From contig NZ_JAAUWT010000015.1 of assembly GCF_014694455.1 (NCBI RefSeq), positions 1 through 64,000 on the forward strand: a stretch of DNA of 64,000 bases, in the 5' to 3' direction. The notes beneath the pieces were generated by a model. The model worked only from the letters and a program-made list of their open reading frames with translations. It was not told the origin of the DNA and did not search any database. Shown here one piece after another: positions 1 through 8,918 of the stretch. The position numbers and the translations under genes were made by a program. Each line of letters starts with the position of its first letter. Within the stretch, counting starts at the first letter, position 1. Source of the DNA: Vibrio sp. S9_S30 (lineage in GTDB: Bacteria; Pseudomonadota; Gammaproteobacteria; Enterobacterales; Vibrionaceae).

Positions 1-321
1 CACAATGACGAAAAAACCAAATAGATACTCTAAATTCCGACGTATCCTTTAAAAAATTCAGTTACGCGGCTGGTAAGTGACATTGTGAGCTGCAAATAAA
101 AAACAACCAAATCACGACAGAATAAACGCCTAAAAAATTTATTTTTTATTTTAATATCAAAGAGTTGAAGACATTAACTCATTAGCGGATCTATAAATAA
201 TCGCCACTGTTGAAATCTGGTCAGTGAGTACACGCTATGGCTAAAAGAACCAAAAATCCAACTTAATAACAACTTATCCACATTCTGTAATTAATTTTCA
301 GTTTTTTCTCCGGCGTACAAA
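1..321. other. gene-free left edge with one DnaA-box match
   Basis: No credible coding sequence is seen here. The stretch is AT-rich. A perfect match to the DnaA box TTATCCACA lies at 274-282. It is a single copy, without the clustered boxes or iterons expected of an origin, so it is recorded only as a sequence match. The upstream context is outside the window. Confidence 0.4.
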
Positions 322-347
322 AAAGGCTCCTTATACAAGGAGCCTTA
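318..347 (-). terminator. intrinsic terminator of the lipoprotein gene
   Basis: AAGGCTCCTT at 323-332 pairs with AAGGAGCCTT at 337-346 around a 4-nt loop. On the minus strand the stem is followed by a T run. It lies 28 bp past the stop codon of the minus-strand lipoprotein gene. Confidence 0.85.
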
Positions 348-374
348 TCTTAGGATAGAAGTCGGTAACGCTAT

Positions 375-965
375 TTACTTAGAAGCGATGATCTTACATT
401 TAGGTAAAGTATAATGTGTTCTTTTGAGGCATTGCCTCATAGCCATATCTTCCGCTTCCGACTGCGAGTGAACTTCATTTGCAAACCCCAGCAGTCCAAG
501 TTGATTTCCTGCAATTGCTGAATGGCTATTGCTAGAGTTAAACTTATCGAACGTTTCTATATCTTTAATACTAGATACTTCGACAGGGTAGCCTTTGGTA
601 TCGATGTCTATCGCTGTTTCTTCAAATGCGGCAATTTTACATTTTTCTGGATCAGTCGATCTTGCTGAACAGAGAAACAGAGCCTCTTTTTTGGCTGCTT
701 CTATAGAAAGCTTACCGCTTGCGAAACCAAATGCCATCGCACGCTGACCTTTCCAATGTACCGCAAACGCTTTGTTTGAAGGCAGTTGCAAATAAGCGTT
801 GAATTTTTGAGTTGTCCATGAGTAAGGATAATATTTGATACTGTCTTTTAACGTATTAGAAATGTGGGATTGTAACGTTGATTTTGTATCATCATTGCTA
901 TCTGGCGTTGTTGCACATCCTGGCAGGATCAAAGTTCCAAGAATCAGAACGAAACGACTCTTCAT
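375..965 (-). CDS. putative lipoprotein with duplicated Cys-pair module
   Basis: The 196-residue product starts with a lipoprotein signal peptide whose lipobox is LPGC near residue 17, so it should be lipid-anchored in the envelope. The mature part carries two similar modules, about residues 78-115 and 158-196. Each follows the pattern GFA, an EA-containing helix, a Cys, then a CKI motif. This suggests an internal duplication with one disulfide per module. The pattern resembles DUF4189-type secreted proteins, but I cannot assign the family with confidence. The gene is monocistronic with its own terminator. Function is unknown. Confidence 0.8.
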   Translation of the reverse strand: MKSRFVLILGTLILPGCATTPDSNDDTKSTLQSHISNTLKDSIKYYPYSWTTQKFNAYLQLPSNKAFAVHWKGQRAMAFGFASGKLSIEAAKKEALFLCSARSTDPEKCKIAAFEETAIDIDTKGYPVEVSSIKDIETFDKFNSSNSHSAIAGNQLGLLGFANEVHSQSEAEDMAMRQCLKRTHYTLPKCKIIASK

Positions 966-1468
966 AATTATAATATACCCATTAATATTGCTATAAGTAA
1001 ACCCACAGGTTTGTTCGGTTAAGTATGCGATTCATAGTATTAAATGTATAGGGATATCCGCGGTTAGATGTGACATTGATCAGCTATTTTATGGGATATT
1101 ATCCCAAACAGTTTCTTTTCGGTCATTTAATTGACAATTGCTCGTTGAATATATGTGATTGATTCTCAAAGATTTGACTTGTATTTTCTGATTCTTTTTG
1201 ATCGATTACTTTTGTCTCCATATGTGTTAACACTGATAATAGTGCGCATTATCTATCTTATGTTAAATATGATTTAAGCTTGCGTAAAATCTTCGCCTCT
1301 TCTTTGTAGTATTTGTGGTAGCACTGCCGAAATTCGTGCTATTTAACCATAATCCTATTTACCATAAAATAGCTAATAATCATTACTTTAATCGGAGATT
1401 AAGCCATGATTACTAGCATTCTGATCTGTGGTGCTTTACTTAAGTAATAAAAGCTGTCTGTCTTAGTC
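966..1468. other. intergenic region, no recognised gene
   Basis: About 500 bp of AT-rich DNA. The only item of note is a 13-codon plus-strand ORF at 1406-1447 (MITSILICGALLK), preceded by CGGAG at plausible spacing. It could be a tiny hydrophobic peptide or chance. No terminator was found for the minus-strand SUI1 gene that ends at 1469. Confidence 0.35.
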
Positions 1469-1780
1469 TTAGCCGCCGGCTAACTTAACCGTGTGACCTT
1501 TTTTTTCAAGATGCGCTTTTATTTTGTCACGGTTGTCGCCTTGGATTTCAATAGTGCCATCTTTTACTGAGCCACCACATCCGCATACTTTTTTTAGTTC
1601 TGCTGCGAGCAGTTTCAAAGGCGCATCATCTAAATCTAGCCCTGTGACAATACACACACCTTTGCCTTTCCGTCCTTTAGTTTGACGCTGGATCCTAACT
1701 ATGCCATCACCTTTAGGGCGTTGTTCTTTGATTTCTTCTGGCTTAATACGTCCAATTTCTGTTGAATACACTAGGGACAT
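1469..1780 (-). CDS. yciH: SUI1/eIF1-like translation factor YciH
   Basis: The 103-residue protein matches the bacterial SUI1 (eIF1-like) family. It has a basic N-terminal tail (about residues 1-35) rich in Lys and Arg. The compact SUI1 core follows, with the landmarks GKGVCIVTGL, the Cys-Gly rich turn KVCGCGGSVKDG, and IEIQGD near the C-terminus. E. coli YciH is thought to act on the small ribosomal subunit and influence initiation fidelity. The gene follows the minus-strand small gene at 1817-2167 with a 36-bp gap, so the two are probably co-transcribed. Length is normal for the family. Confidence 0.93.
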   Translation of the reverse strand: MSLVYSTEIGRIKPEEIKEQRPKGDGIVRIQRQTKGRKGKGVCIVTGLDLDDAPLKLLAAELKKVCGCGGSVKDGTIEIQGDNRDKIKAHLEKKGHTVKLAGG

Positions 1781-1816
1781 GTTTACTTCTCAATTCTATC
1801 GACAAAGAACTTTATT

Positions 1817-2167
1817 TTATCCTTTTTTGGCAGCAGCAGCCAAGTGCGCATCTATGTGTTTTTGAATGGCGAGTTTTCCACCCTTAATTAATCTTCCATT
1901 AAAGAAGCAATACCATGCGTTAGGCGCGCCAGTATCGTTTTTCAATTGGAAACCGACGTAATTTTCTTCTGTTCCGGCAGCAACTTTCCTTGCCTCTAAG
2001 GTTGCAAACTCTTTGGGATCAATTAGAGATGCAGTATCACACCACCAGTCAATGCTTTTCTTAACAGAAGCCAAGTTTCCGGAAAGTACTCGGTTTTTTA
2101 TTTTAACTTGCCATACTTCGCCGTTGGATGACTGCAAAGTAAAACCTCGGTGTATACTCGTTGCCAT
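1817..2167 (-). CDS. small conserved protein, probably DUF3319
   Basis: A 116-residue soluble protein with no signal peptide or membrane segment. It has a beta-rich middle part (GFTLQSSNGEVWQVKIKNRV, about residues 8-27) and an Ala/Lys-rich C-terminal helix. The N-terminus and composition recall the vibrio-restricted DUF3319 family, an assignment from memory that is not certain. It lies upstream of the SUI1 gene on the same strand and is divergent from the recombinase gene. Function is unknown. Confidence 0.75.
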   Translation of the reverse strand: MATSIHRGFTLQSSNGEVWQVKIKNRVLSGNLASVKKSIDWWCDTASLIDPKEFATLEARKVAAGTEENYVGFQLKNDTGAPNAWYCFFNGRLIKGGKLAIQKHIDAHLAAAAKKG

Positions 2168-2232
2168 ATTATTGAACTCTTAGCTCTTTGTTTCTATTAA
2201 TAATAATTGTAATCTTTGGATTCGCAAGTAGA

Positions 2233-2244
2233 ATTGTTAACAAT
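2233..2244. promoter_or_regulatory. perfect 12-bp palindrome, candidate operator
   Basis: ATTGTTAACAAT is a perfect palindrome in the 100-bp gap between the divergent small gene (start 2167) and the recombinase gene (start about 2268). Its position suits an operator for one or both genes. The binding protein is unknown. Confidence 0.4.
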
Positions 2245-2267
2245 ATGCTTAGTTATAGTGCGTGAAA

Positions 2268-3224
2268 ATGAAGAAAAATATAACTCCTATCACAGATTTA
2301 TCAATTAGAGCTGCAAGTATAAAACTGTTTTCACGATCAGTTAACCTCGAAGAGTTAGACAAAATTACCGATGGTCAGTATTCGGTGAATTCATTGAAGT
2401 CGATGGTTAATGATTGGAATAACTTCGTTTCCTTTTGCGCAGAAAATGGGGTTGCTTCCCTACCCGCTTCTGTAACTGCCGTTAAGCGATTTATCGAAAA
2501 GGAATCTTCTAAGAAGAAATTCGCTTCGATCCGACGATGCAGTCTAACTATCGGAACAATACATAAAATTCATTCTTATTCAGATCCTACCAATCATCGC
2601 CAAGTCAGGTTTGTCCTTAGCGCACTCCGACTTCAAAAGCACGGTGACAATAAAAGCGCACACGCTTTTACAAGCCAGTATTTACTTGATTTGCACATTC
2701 TGCTTTCTTCATCGATCTTAGCCAAGGACATTCGCGATCTCGCAATCTATAGCATCATGTTCGAATGCGCACTTAAACGTTCAGAACTTAGAAAGTTGAA
2801 TGTTGAAAATATTGCTTTTAAAAACAACTTAGCCGTTATTCACTTGGGTGATAAAGCGTATGAGTTGAGTGCAAACTCTTCTCGTGCCCTTAGCAAATGG
2901 ATAGAAATAAATCATACTAACGTTCTTTTTTGTCGTATCGACAAGCACGAGAACCTGTATGAGTCCACATTGGACGACTCGTCGATCTATCGTATTTTTA
3001 GACGAGGTAGCACATTGTTAGGGTTGTCTGGCGATGACCATTTCTCGGGGCAATCTAGCCGTATAGGGGCGGTAACAGAACTGGCATCTCAAGGTTATAA
3101 ACTAAAAGAAATTCAAGACTTTGGAAGATGGTTGAGCCCCGCAATGCCTGCCCAATATTTGGGGAAAGTAGGCACTGCGGATAAAGAAAAGTTAAAGTTT
3201 GTAACGATTAAACCTTGGGATTAA
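2268..3224 (+). CDS. tyrosine recombinase/integrase-like protein with HxxR altered to QxxR
   Basis: About 318 residues with the layout of a tyrosine recombinase. An N-terminal core-binding helical domain (residues 1-125) is followed by the catalytic domain. Box I is visible as CALKRSELRKL (catalytic Arg). The second box, normally HxxR, reads QSSR (Gln codon at 3051-3053). GRW follows, and the nucleophile is the Tyr of MPAQY. The His-to-Gln change affects a residue that normally aids catalysis. No phage genes, att-like repeats or tRNA adjoin it, so it is a lone, perhaps domesticated, recombinase. A GTG at 2262 is an alternative start. Its 3' end overlaps the convergent ddl gene by 4 bp. Confidence 0.85.
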   Translation: MKKNITPITDLSIRAASIKLFSRSVNLEELDKITDGQYSVNSLKSMVNDWNNFVSFCAENGVASLPASVTAVKRFIEKESSKKKFASIRRCSLTIGTIHKIHSYSDPTNHRQVRFVLSALRLQKHGDNKSAHAFTSQYLLDLHILLSSSILAKDIRDLAIYSIMFECALKRSELRKLNVENIAFKNNLAVIHLGDKAYELSANSSRALSKWIEINHTNVLFCRIDKHENLYESTLDDSSIYRIFRRGSTLLGLSGDDHFSGQSSRIGAVTELASQGYKLKEIQDFGRWLSPAMPAQYLGKVGTADKEKLKFVTIKPWD

Positions 3225-4216
3225 CGTAGTGACTTATTGATGGCATCACTTAAAAAATCGGTGAAATTAATACCGTGGTGTTCAACCATTTTTGGAAACA
3301 TTGAAATGGGAGTCATTCCCGGAAATGTATTGACTTCATTTAGGTAGATTTCATTATCATCTGTTAAAAAGAAGTCTATTCGTGAAAGATCCTTCAACCT
3401 CATATGATGAAATACTTTTCTAGCATACGCCCGAATTTCTTCAACTTGTTGTTCCGTTAAATTTTCAGCCTCAACTTTCGTAACTGAATGGCTATCTGCA
3501 CTGTATTTTTCTTCATAAGTATAAAAGCCATTTTCTGGCGCCATAATCTCGCCAGGCTTGGTGATGATGAGTTCCCCTTGGTATTCAAATGCTGCGAGTT
3601 CTAGTTCTCTTGTTTTTACCGCTTTTTCTATCAAAACTTGTTCTGAAAACGAAAAAGCATTATCGATGGCTTTGCTAAGTTCCGATTCTTTTGTGACCTT
3701 GTAACAACCAACTGATGAGCCCTGTCTTGCCGCTTTCACGAATATCGTTCCCCATTTCTGGAGTGCGTCCAATGATTTTTGGTACGACTGCTCGTCATTG
3801 TCTGAAAGGAAAATATAAGGTGTATTTGGAATGCTTAACGCGTCGTACCAAAGCTTTGAGGTGATTTTATTAAAACTATTTGAGCACGCTTCTGGACCGC
3901 ATCCAAGGTATGGGATCTTTGCAAGCTCAAACATAGACTGAACATCCCCTGTTTCTCCTGGGTACCCATGCAAGCAGGGAACAATGTAGTCTATATGAAA
4001 TTCGTGAGCGTCGCCTTTAAGCATGGAATTCGCAATATCCATCTCCGTTTTTGTACCGCAGTCTAGACGCCACTCTTCCTTTGTCATTTCAACACGAATA
4101 ACATTGAAGCTGCTATTGAATTGGAGCTGTTGCTGGATAAAATTGGCTGACACCAGAGAAACTTCGTGTTCGCTGGATCCCCCGCCGCATAGTAAAAGGA
4201 TATTTTTTTTCGTCAT
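3221..4216 (-). CDS. ddl: D-alanine--D-alanine ligase
   Basis: This ATP-grasp ligase joins two D-Ala for peptidoglycan precursors in the cytosol. The N-terminal Rossmann-like part contains LLLCGGGSSEHEVSLVSA, and CLHGYPGETGDVQ marks the catalytic region. The central ATP-grasp contains FVKAARQGSSVG. The C-terminal metal-binding segment is RIDFFLT followed by YLNEVNTFPGMTPISMFP. I chose the Met at 4216 rather than 4234 because AAAGG sits about 9 nt upstream and the family begins MxKKxILLLxGG. Length is about 331 residues, normal for Ddl. It is a single gene, convergent with the recombinase. Confidence 0.95.
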   Translation of the reverse strand: MTKKNILLLCGGGSSEHEVSLVSANFIQQQLQFNSSFNVIRVEMTKEEWRLDCGTKTEMDIANSMLKGDAHEFHIDYIVPCLHGYPGETGDVQSMFELAKIPYLGCGPEACSNSFNKITSKLWYDALSIPNTPYIFLSDNDEQSYQKSLDALQKWGTIFVKAARQGSSVGCYKVTKESELSKAIDNAFSFSEQVLIEKAVKTRELELAAFEYQGELIITKPGEIMAPENGFYTYEEKYSADSHSVTKVEAENLTEQQVEEIRAYARKVFHHMRLKDLSRIDFFLTDDNEIYLNEVNTFPGMTPISMFPKMVEHHGINFTDFLSDAINKSLR

Positions 4217-4363
4217 CTTATGGAGCCTTTCCATGAAAAACTGTCTGCCATTATTCTAAAGGTTTGAATACCGATATTCAGTAAATTTTAGGTAATTTGA
4301 TGCGCAACTGGTCAGCATATAAGCCTTACTGGTCATTATTTATAACTTTTATAAAATTTGAGC

Positions 4364-4386
4364 GCAAAAAAAGGGCCTTCGCCCTC
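4364..4386 (-). terminator. intrinsic terminator of SPOR lipoprotein gene
   Basis: AGGGC at 4372-4376 and GCCCT at 4381-4385 form a short GC-rich stem with a CTTC loop. On the minus strand a run of seven T follows. It lies just past the stop of the 4405-4998 gene. Confidence 0.85.
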
Positions 4387-4404
4387 TTCGTCGTACATTG
4401 GAAC

Positions 4405-4998
4405 CTAATTCAATTTATCCATAACTGGATAGTCAGAGTTTTTTATTGCGTCAATGCTTTTAGGGAAAGGTTTCAACTTTTTGAAATCCTCCGGCAAAGT
4501 AGCAATAGCCGCTTTAGCTTCCGCCGACGTTGCGTAATCTCCATAGAGGATGGTATACCAATTTGTTCCATTTACTTGCTTATAGTTCCCCCAAATTGGT
4601 TGCCCTTTGGGTAACTGACTAGCAAATTGTTCGAGCTTATTTTCCCTATCCAATGCTATAACTTGAATGGTGTAACCATAGCGTGGATTTGATTTCAGCT
4701 GGTTATTTGTTGGAGGAAGGATCTTAATCTTCTTCTTTTGAACTTGCGGTTTAGGAGCAAGTTTAACCACTTTCTTCTCTTCTTGAACTGCAACTGGTGA
4801 TGCAGTCGTTTGCGCAACCATATTCGTCGTTTCACTGATCGAAACTTCTTGTATTTGCGCTTGCTGAGTAATTGGCGCTTGGATCGAGTCTACTTTGTAA
4901 TTTTCGCTATAAGATTCACTGGTCACCCCTTTCTCGTATGTATCCGAGGCACAAGCTGCCAATAAAATTGAAAGACTAATAATTGAAATTTTTTTCAT
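4405..4998 (-). CDS. SPOR-domain lipoprotein
   Basis: A 197-residue protein with a lipoprotein signal peptide (lipobox LAAC, Cys about residue 16). A low-complexity Gln/Thr/Lys-rich linker follows (about residues 30-95). The C-terminal SPOR domain (about 108-180) begins YGYTIQVIALDRE and contains NWYTILYGDYAT. SPOR domains bind glycan strands lacking stem peptides at sites of septal remodelling, so a periplasmic cell-wall role is likely. It is not fused to an enzyme, unlike RlpA or DamX-type proteins. It is monocistronic with a clear terminator. Confidence 0.88.
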   Translation of the reverse strand: MKKISIISLSILLAACASDTYEKGVTSESYSENYKVDSIQAPITQQAQIQEVSISETTNMVAQTTASPVAVQEEKKVVKLAPKPQVQKKKIKILPPTNNQLKSNPRYGYTIQVIALDRENKLEQFASQLPKGQPIWGNYKQVNGTNWYTILYGDYATSAEAKAAIATLPEDFKKLKPFPKSIDAIKNSDYPVMDKLN

Positions 4999-5352
4999 GT
5001 GTCATGCTTACGCTAATTTATTCTTTTCAAATCATGCACATTGATTCAAGCAGAATCAAGTGCAGTACCCGGTTAATTGTAACTCAACTCGTGACGATTC
5101 CCACAATATTCACGCTAGAGGAGTGAGTATTGAATTTTCTTGCTATTCATTTGAAGCGAACGGCACCAAACACTGCGATAGATCACACACTGTTATCGAC
5201 CTAAACGATGGCTTAAAAAATGGTCCCTATATTATTTCATCCCAAAGAGTTAACGTCAGAATTTGGCGTTGAATCCTGAAATCATTCATTACATCGTTAT
5301 ATACTAGAGCCTGTACTTATTAAATTGTTTTTTATGTGTTTATGGAGCGTTG
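4999..5352. other. intergenic region, no convincing gene
   Basis: A plus-strand frame reads through 5060-5272 but lacks a good start codon and ribosome site. Its only plausible start is a GTG immediately after AGAGGA, and the product resembles nothing I know. The stretch presumably holds the divergent promoters of the SPOR lipoprotein and the PatZ-like gene. Confidence 0.35.
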
Positions 5353-8034
5353 ATGAATCGGTTAAATAAGCTTCTCAGTCCAACATCGGTCGCGGTTATC
5401 GGTGCTTCTCAGCTACCTACTCGTGCTGGTTACATCGTAATGAACAATTTGCTCCAAGGTGGCTTTCAGGGCGCTATCATGCCCGTGTCGCCAAAATACC
5501 AGTCTGTATGCGGTGTACTCGCCTACTCTACCGTTGAATCCTTACCAATCATCCCTGATTTAGCCATTTTATGCACTCATGCATCCCGAAACGTTGAGAT
5601 CTTTGAACAAATCGCAAAAAAAGGCGTTGGGGCTGTCGTTATACTGTCTTCTGACATGCATTTAACCGACAGTAGCGGTGGGTCTTATGAGGAAAAATGC
5701 CTTGAGCTGGCGAGGCGATACAACGTACGAATTCTCGGTCCAAATAGCCTAGGGCTCATATTACCTTGGCACCATATCAACGCCTCTTTTTCTCCTGTTA
5801 CTGCTCTTCCTGGGAAAATCGCATTCATTTCTCAATCTGCGGCTGTTTGTACCACGGTTTTGGACTGGGCAAATGATAAGCAGATCGGTTTTTCTGCTTT
5901 TATTTCAATAGGAAATGGTTCGGACATCGATTTCGATGAGCTACTTGACACGCTTTGCACCGATAGTAAAACCGAGGCGATATTGTTGTACATAGACAGC
6001 ATTAAAGATGCAAGACGTTTTATGTCTGCGGCGCGCGCTGCCAGCCGAAATCGCCGGATACTCGTGTTAAAAGGCGGTCGTTCCATCGCCGGACAAAAGG
6101 CCGCAACCTTACATACAGGCAGCATACCGAGCTTGGACGTCATATACGATGCTGCGATACAGCGTTCTGGTATGCTACGCGTAAAAAACACACATGAGCT
6201 GTTTGCCGCAGTAGAAACGCTGACTCATTCCGTCCCTCTTAGAGGTGAACGCCTTGCTATTGTGACAAATGGTGGCGGTCCCGCCATTATGGCCATTGAC
6301 ACCTTGATGGATAAAGGCGGGAATTTGGCTGAATTGAGTGAGGATACCACCAACAGGCTCTCAGCTTTACTGCCCACCAGTTGGTCTGGTTGTAACCCTA
6401 TCGATATGATCGGTGACGCCAATAGCCAAAGGTATATTGATACGATCAGTACTTTGATGGACGGTGACGAGTTTGATGCTTTGCTGATAATGCACAGCCC
6501 ATCTGCGGTGGCACATTCTACCGAGACCGCACAAGCCATTATTGATTGCGTCAAGAAGCACCCAAATGCTAGACGTTTTAACGTGCTAACGAATTGGTGC
6601 GGTGAACAAAGTACCAAAGATGCACGTCAGCTTTTTACGCAAGCTGGTATCCCCACTTACCGAACACCAGAAAGCGCCGTTACTGCATTCATGCATTTGG
6701 TGGAATATAGGCGTAATCAGAAACAACTAATGGAAACACCAGCGTCAGCCGGTCAAATTGAACACAATGATGTTGATCTTGCTAGAGACTGGATAAATAA
6801 CCAGTTATCTGAAGGGAATACCCATTTAGACACGCACCAAATAGATTTCTTACTTAAGCAATACAAGTTCAATGCCTTACCAACTTGGCTAGCAAGCGAC
6901 CCATCTGAAGCGGTTCATATCGCAGAGAATATCGGTTATCCCGTTGCGGTGAAACTTCGCTCGCCAGACATCGCACACAAGTCCGATGTGCAAGGCGTCA
7001 TGCTGAATTTACGAAACAGTGCAGAAGTCGCTTCTGCTGCACAATCTATACTCGACCGAGTTTCCCTTACTTACCCTAGCGCGCGCATACAAGGCTTACT
7101 CGTTCAAGGCATGGCTAATCGGGCTGGGGCTCAAGAAATCAGAATTAAAGTCAAATCCGATCCAACCTTTGGTCCTGTCATATTATTAGGGGAAGGGGGT
7201 TCCGAATGGAATGAAGCACTGGATGCGACCGCCGCGATTCCACCGTTGAATATGACGCTGGCTCGTTATCTTATCGTTCGTGCCCTCAAGCGAAACAAGC
7301 TTAGAGTCCAGCAATTGCCTAACCCGATGAGCATCGATGGACTAAGCGAATTTCTCGTCCGTATCTCCCAAATGGTCATAGACTGTCCGCAAATTAAGGA
7401 ACTGGATATACACCCAGTACTTGCCAATGGCAGCGATTTTACAATTTTAGATGCAGACCTAACCATTGAAGAGTTTGACGGTGATTCACACCAACGCCTA
7501 GCCATTCGCCCTTATCCAGTTGAGCATGAAGAGTACGTTGTTTTGAAAGACAACAGCGAAGTGCTGCTACGCCCTATTCTCCCTGAGGACGAGCCTGATC
7601 ATGCTGAGTTCATCTCTAACGTATCGAAAGACGATCTCTATAAACGTTTTTTCAGTGATGTCGGTGAGTTTAATCACGAAGCATTAGCTAACTTTACGCA
7701 GATAGATTTTGATAGAGAGATGGCCTTCGTTGCCCAACAAAACTATGAAGGCAAAAAACGCATTATTGGTGTTGCAAGGGTACTTTCCGACCCCGAAAAT
7801 TTTGATGCTGAATTTGCCATTCTCGTGCGCTCAGATCTCAAAGGGTGTGGATTGGGAAGAGTGTTGATGGATAAGTTGATTCGATACTGCAAAGAAAGAG
7901 GCACCAAGCAGATGTCAGGTATGACCATGCCGACAAATCGCGGCATGATCATGCTCGCTCAAAAAATGGGGTTTGAATTGGACATTCAATTTGAAGATGG
8001 CATAGCCGATATGAGGCTACCTTTAAATGAGTAA
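5353..8034 (+). CDS. patZ: PatZ-type acyl-CoA synthetase-like protein acetyltransferase
   Basis: An 893-residue fusion. An ADP-forming acyl-CoA synthetase-like region (about 1-700) starts with the CoA-binding motif SVAVIGAS, has ATLHTGSI and an ATP-grasp-like segment (YPVAVKLRSPDIAHKSDVQG). The GNAT acetyltransferase domain (about 730-890) includes LKGCGLGRVLM, the acetyl-CoA loop. E. coli PatZ/YfiQ has this architecture and size; it acetylates lysines of Acs and other proteins with acetyl-CoA. The ATG at 5353 follows GGAG by 5 nt, and the adjacent TTG at 5350 is less likely. The 3' end overlaps the convergent LysR gene by 49 bp. Confidence 0.93.
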   Translation: MNRLNKLLSPTSVAVIGASQLPTRAGYIVMNNLLQGGFQGAIMPVSPKYQSVCGVLAYSTVESLPIIPDLAILCTHASRNVEIFEQIAKKGVGAVVILSSDMHLTDSSGGSYEEKCLELARRYNVRILGPNSLGLILPWHHINASFSPVTALPGKIAFISQSAAVCTTVLDWANDKQIGFSAFISIGNGSDIDFDELLDTLCTDSKTEAILLYIDSIKDARRFMSAARAASRNRRILVLKGGRSIAGQKAATLHTGSIPSLDVIYDAAIQRSGMLRVKNTHELFAAVETLTHSVPLRGERLAIVTNGGGPAIMAIDTLMDKGGNLAELSEDTTNRLSALLPTSWSGCNPIDMIGDANSQRYIDTISTLMDGDEFDALLIMHSPSAVAHSTETAQAIIDCVKKHPNARRFNVLTNWCGEQSTKDARQLFTQAGIPTYRTPESAVTAFMHLVEYRRNQKQLMETPASAGQIEHNDVDLARDWINNQLSEGNTHLDTHQIDFLLKQYKFNALPTWLASDPSEAVHIAENIGYPVAVKLRSPDIAHKSDVQGVMLNLRNSAEVASAAQSILDRVSLTYPSARIQGLLVQGMANRAGAQEIRIKVKSDPTFGPVILLGEGGSEWNEALDATAAIPPLNMTLARYLIVRALKRNKLRVQQLPNPMSIDGLSEFLVRISQMVIDCPQIKELDIHPVLANGSDFTILDADLTIEEFDGDSHQRLAIRPYPVEHEEYVVLKDNSEVLLRPILPEDEPDHAEFISNVSKDDLYKRFFSDVGEFNHEALANFTQIDFDREMAFVAQQNYEGKKRIIGVARVLSDPENFDAEFAILVRSDLKGCGLGRVLMDKLIRYCKERGTKQMSGMTMPTNRGMIMLAQKMGFELDIQFEDGIADMRLPLNE

Positions 8035-8918
8035 TCCACTTTCCAGTTTTTCTTGATGTATTGAATACACCAAGATTTACTTTTACCCATTTTATTTCTT
8101 CGCCAAGCAAGAACGATTTCAACAGGGTCGTCTTCCGTCCCTGCTATTTTTCTTAGGAGCTTCTTTTCAATCATTTCTTTTGCAATGTGCGTTGGTATGG
8201 TTCCTATGCCAAGTCCCGCAATCAACGCTTCGACTTTAGCGTGAAAACTTGTCACCGTTAATCTGGGTTGCTCGTCTAAAATATTTCTACTCAGTGCTGG
8301 GGCTTCCCTTGCGGTATCTGCAATCACAATAGCGCGATAATGGCTCCGTGAATCATTATCAAAGTCCCCTTTTCTCTGATGTATATAGTGATCGTAAGCC
8401 GCAACCCAAGTCATCGACATCATACCGATGGGTTCCGCTTTTACATCTTGCGGGTAGGTATCTGGCTTTGGACAGATGAGAAGATCCGCACGATCGTACG
8501 CAAGCGATTCCCAACACCCAGCTAAAATATCCTCCTGCAATTTAACACGCGTTTTACTCACGGCTCCTAAGTGTTCCACCAACGGAAAAAACGTATTGAC
8601 GGGGACAATACCATCATGAGCAATTGTTAAATCCAACTCCCAACCATGCGCTAATACGTTGGCATCAGAAACCATATCTTCGGCTGCACTGAGTAACAAC
8701 CTTCCACGTTCGAGCAGTAATTTCCCCGCATGAGTAAACGTGGCTTTGTGTCCGGAGCGGTCAAAAATAACCAGGTCAAGATCTTGCTCCAACTTCTGAA
8801 TTTGATAGCTAAGAGAAGATGGCGCTCGGCTAAGTTCATTCGCGGCCGCGGCAAAACTACCACGTCTATCAATAGCATCAAGAATATGTAGCGCTTCTAA
8901 TGTGATTGGGCTGTTCAA
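7986..8918 (-). CDS. LysR-family transcriptional regulator
   Basis: A 310-residue LysR-type regulator. The N-terminal winged helix-turn-helix (about 5-65) contains LHILDAIDRRGSFAAAANE and SSLSYQIQKLEQDL. The C-terminal periplasmic-binding-like effector domain spans about 90-290. The C-terminal tail is basic and Trp-rich (RRNKMGKSKSWCIQYIKKNW). It overlaps the 3' end of patZ by 49 bp on the opposite strand, so full-length mRNAs would be complementary there. No neighbouring target gene is evident. The effector is unknown. Confidence 0.93.
   Translation of the reverse strand: MNSPITLEALHILDAIDRRGSFAAAANELSRAPSSLSYQIQKLEQDLDLVIFDRSGHKATFTHAGKLLLERGRLLLSAAEDMVSDANVLAHGWELDLTIAHDGIVPVNTFFPLVEHLGAVSKTRVKLQEDILAGCWESLAYDRADLLICPKPDTYPQDVKAEPIGMMSMTWVAAYDHYIHQRKGDFDNDSRSHYRAIVIADTAREAPALSRNILDEQPRLTVTSFHAKVEALIAGLGIGTIPTHIAKEMIEKKLLRKIAGTEDDPVEIVLAWRRNKMGKSKSWCIQYIKKNWKVDYSFKGSLISAMPSSN

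Noticed and set aside
274-282. Perfect DnaA box that could mark an origin
   Set aside because: It is a single copy without clustered boxes, iterons, rctB or parAB nearby.
2268-3224. Integrase as evidence of a prophage or genomic island
   Set aside because: No phage structural genes, excisionase, tRNA or att-like flanking repeats are present; the neighbours are housekeeping genes.
5060-5272. 70-codon ORF upstream of the PatZ-like gene
   Set aside because: No credible start with a ribosome site, and the product has no recognisable features.
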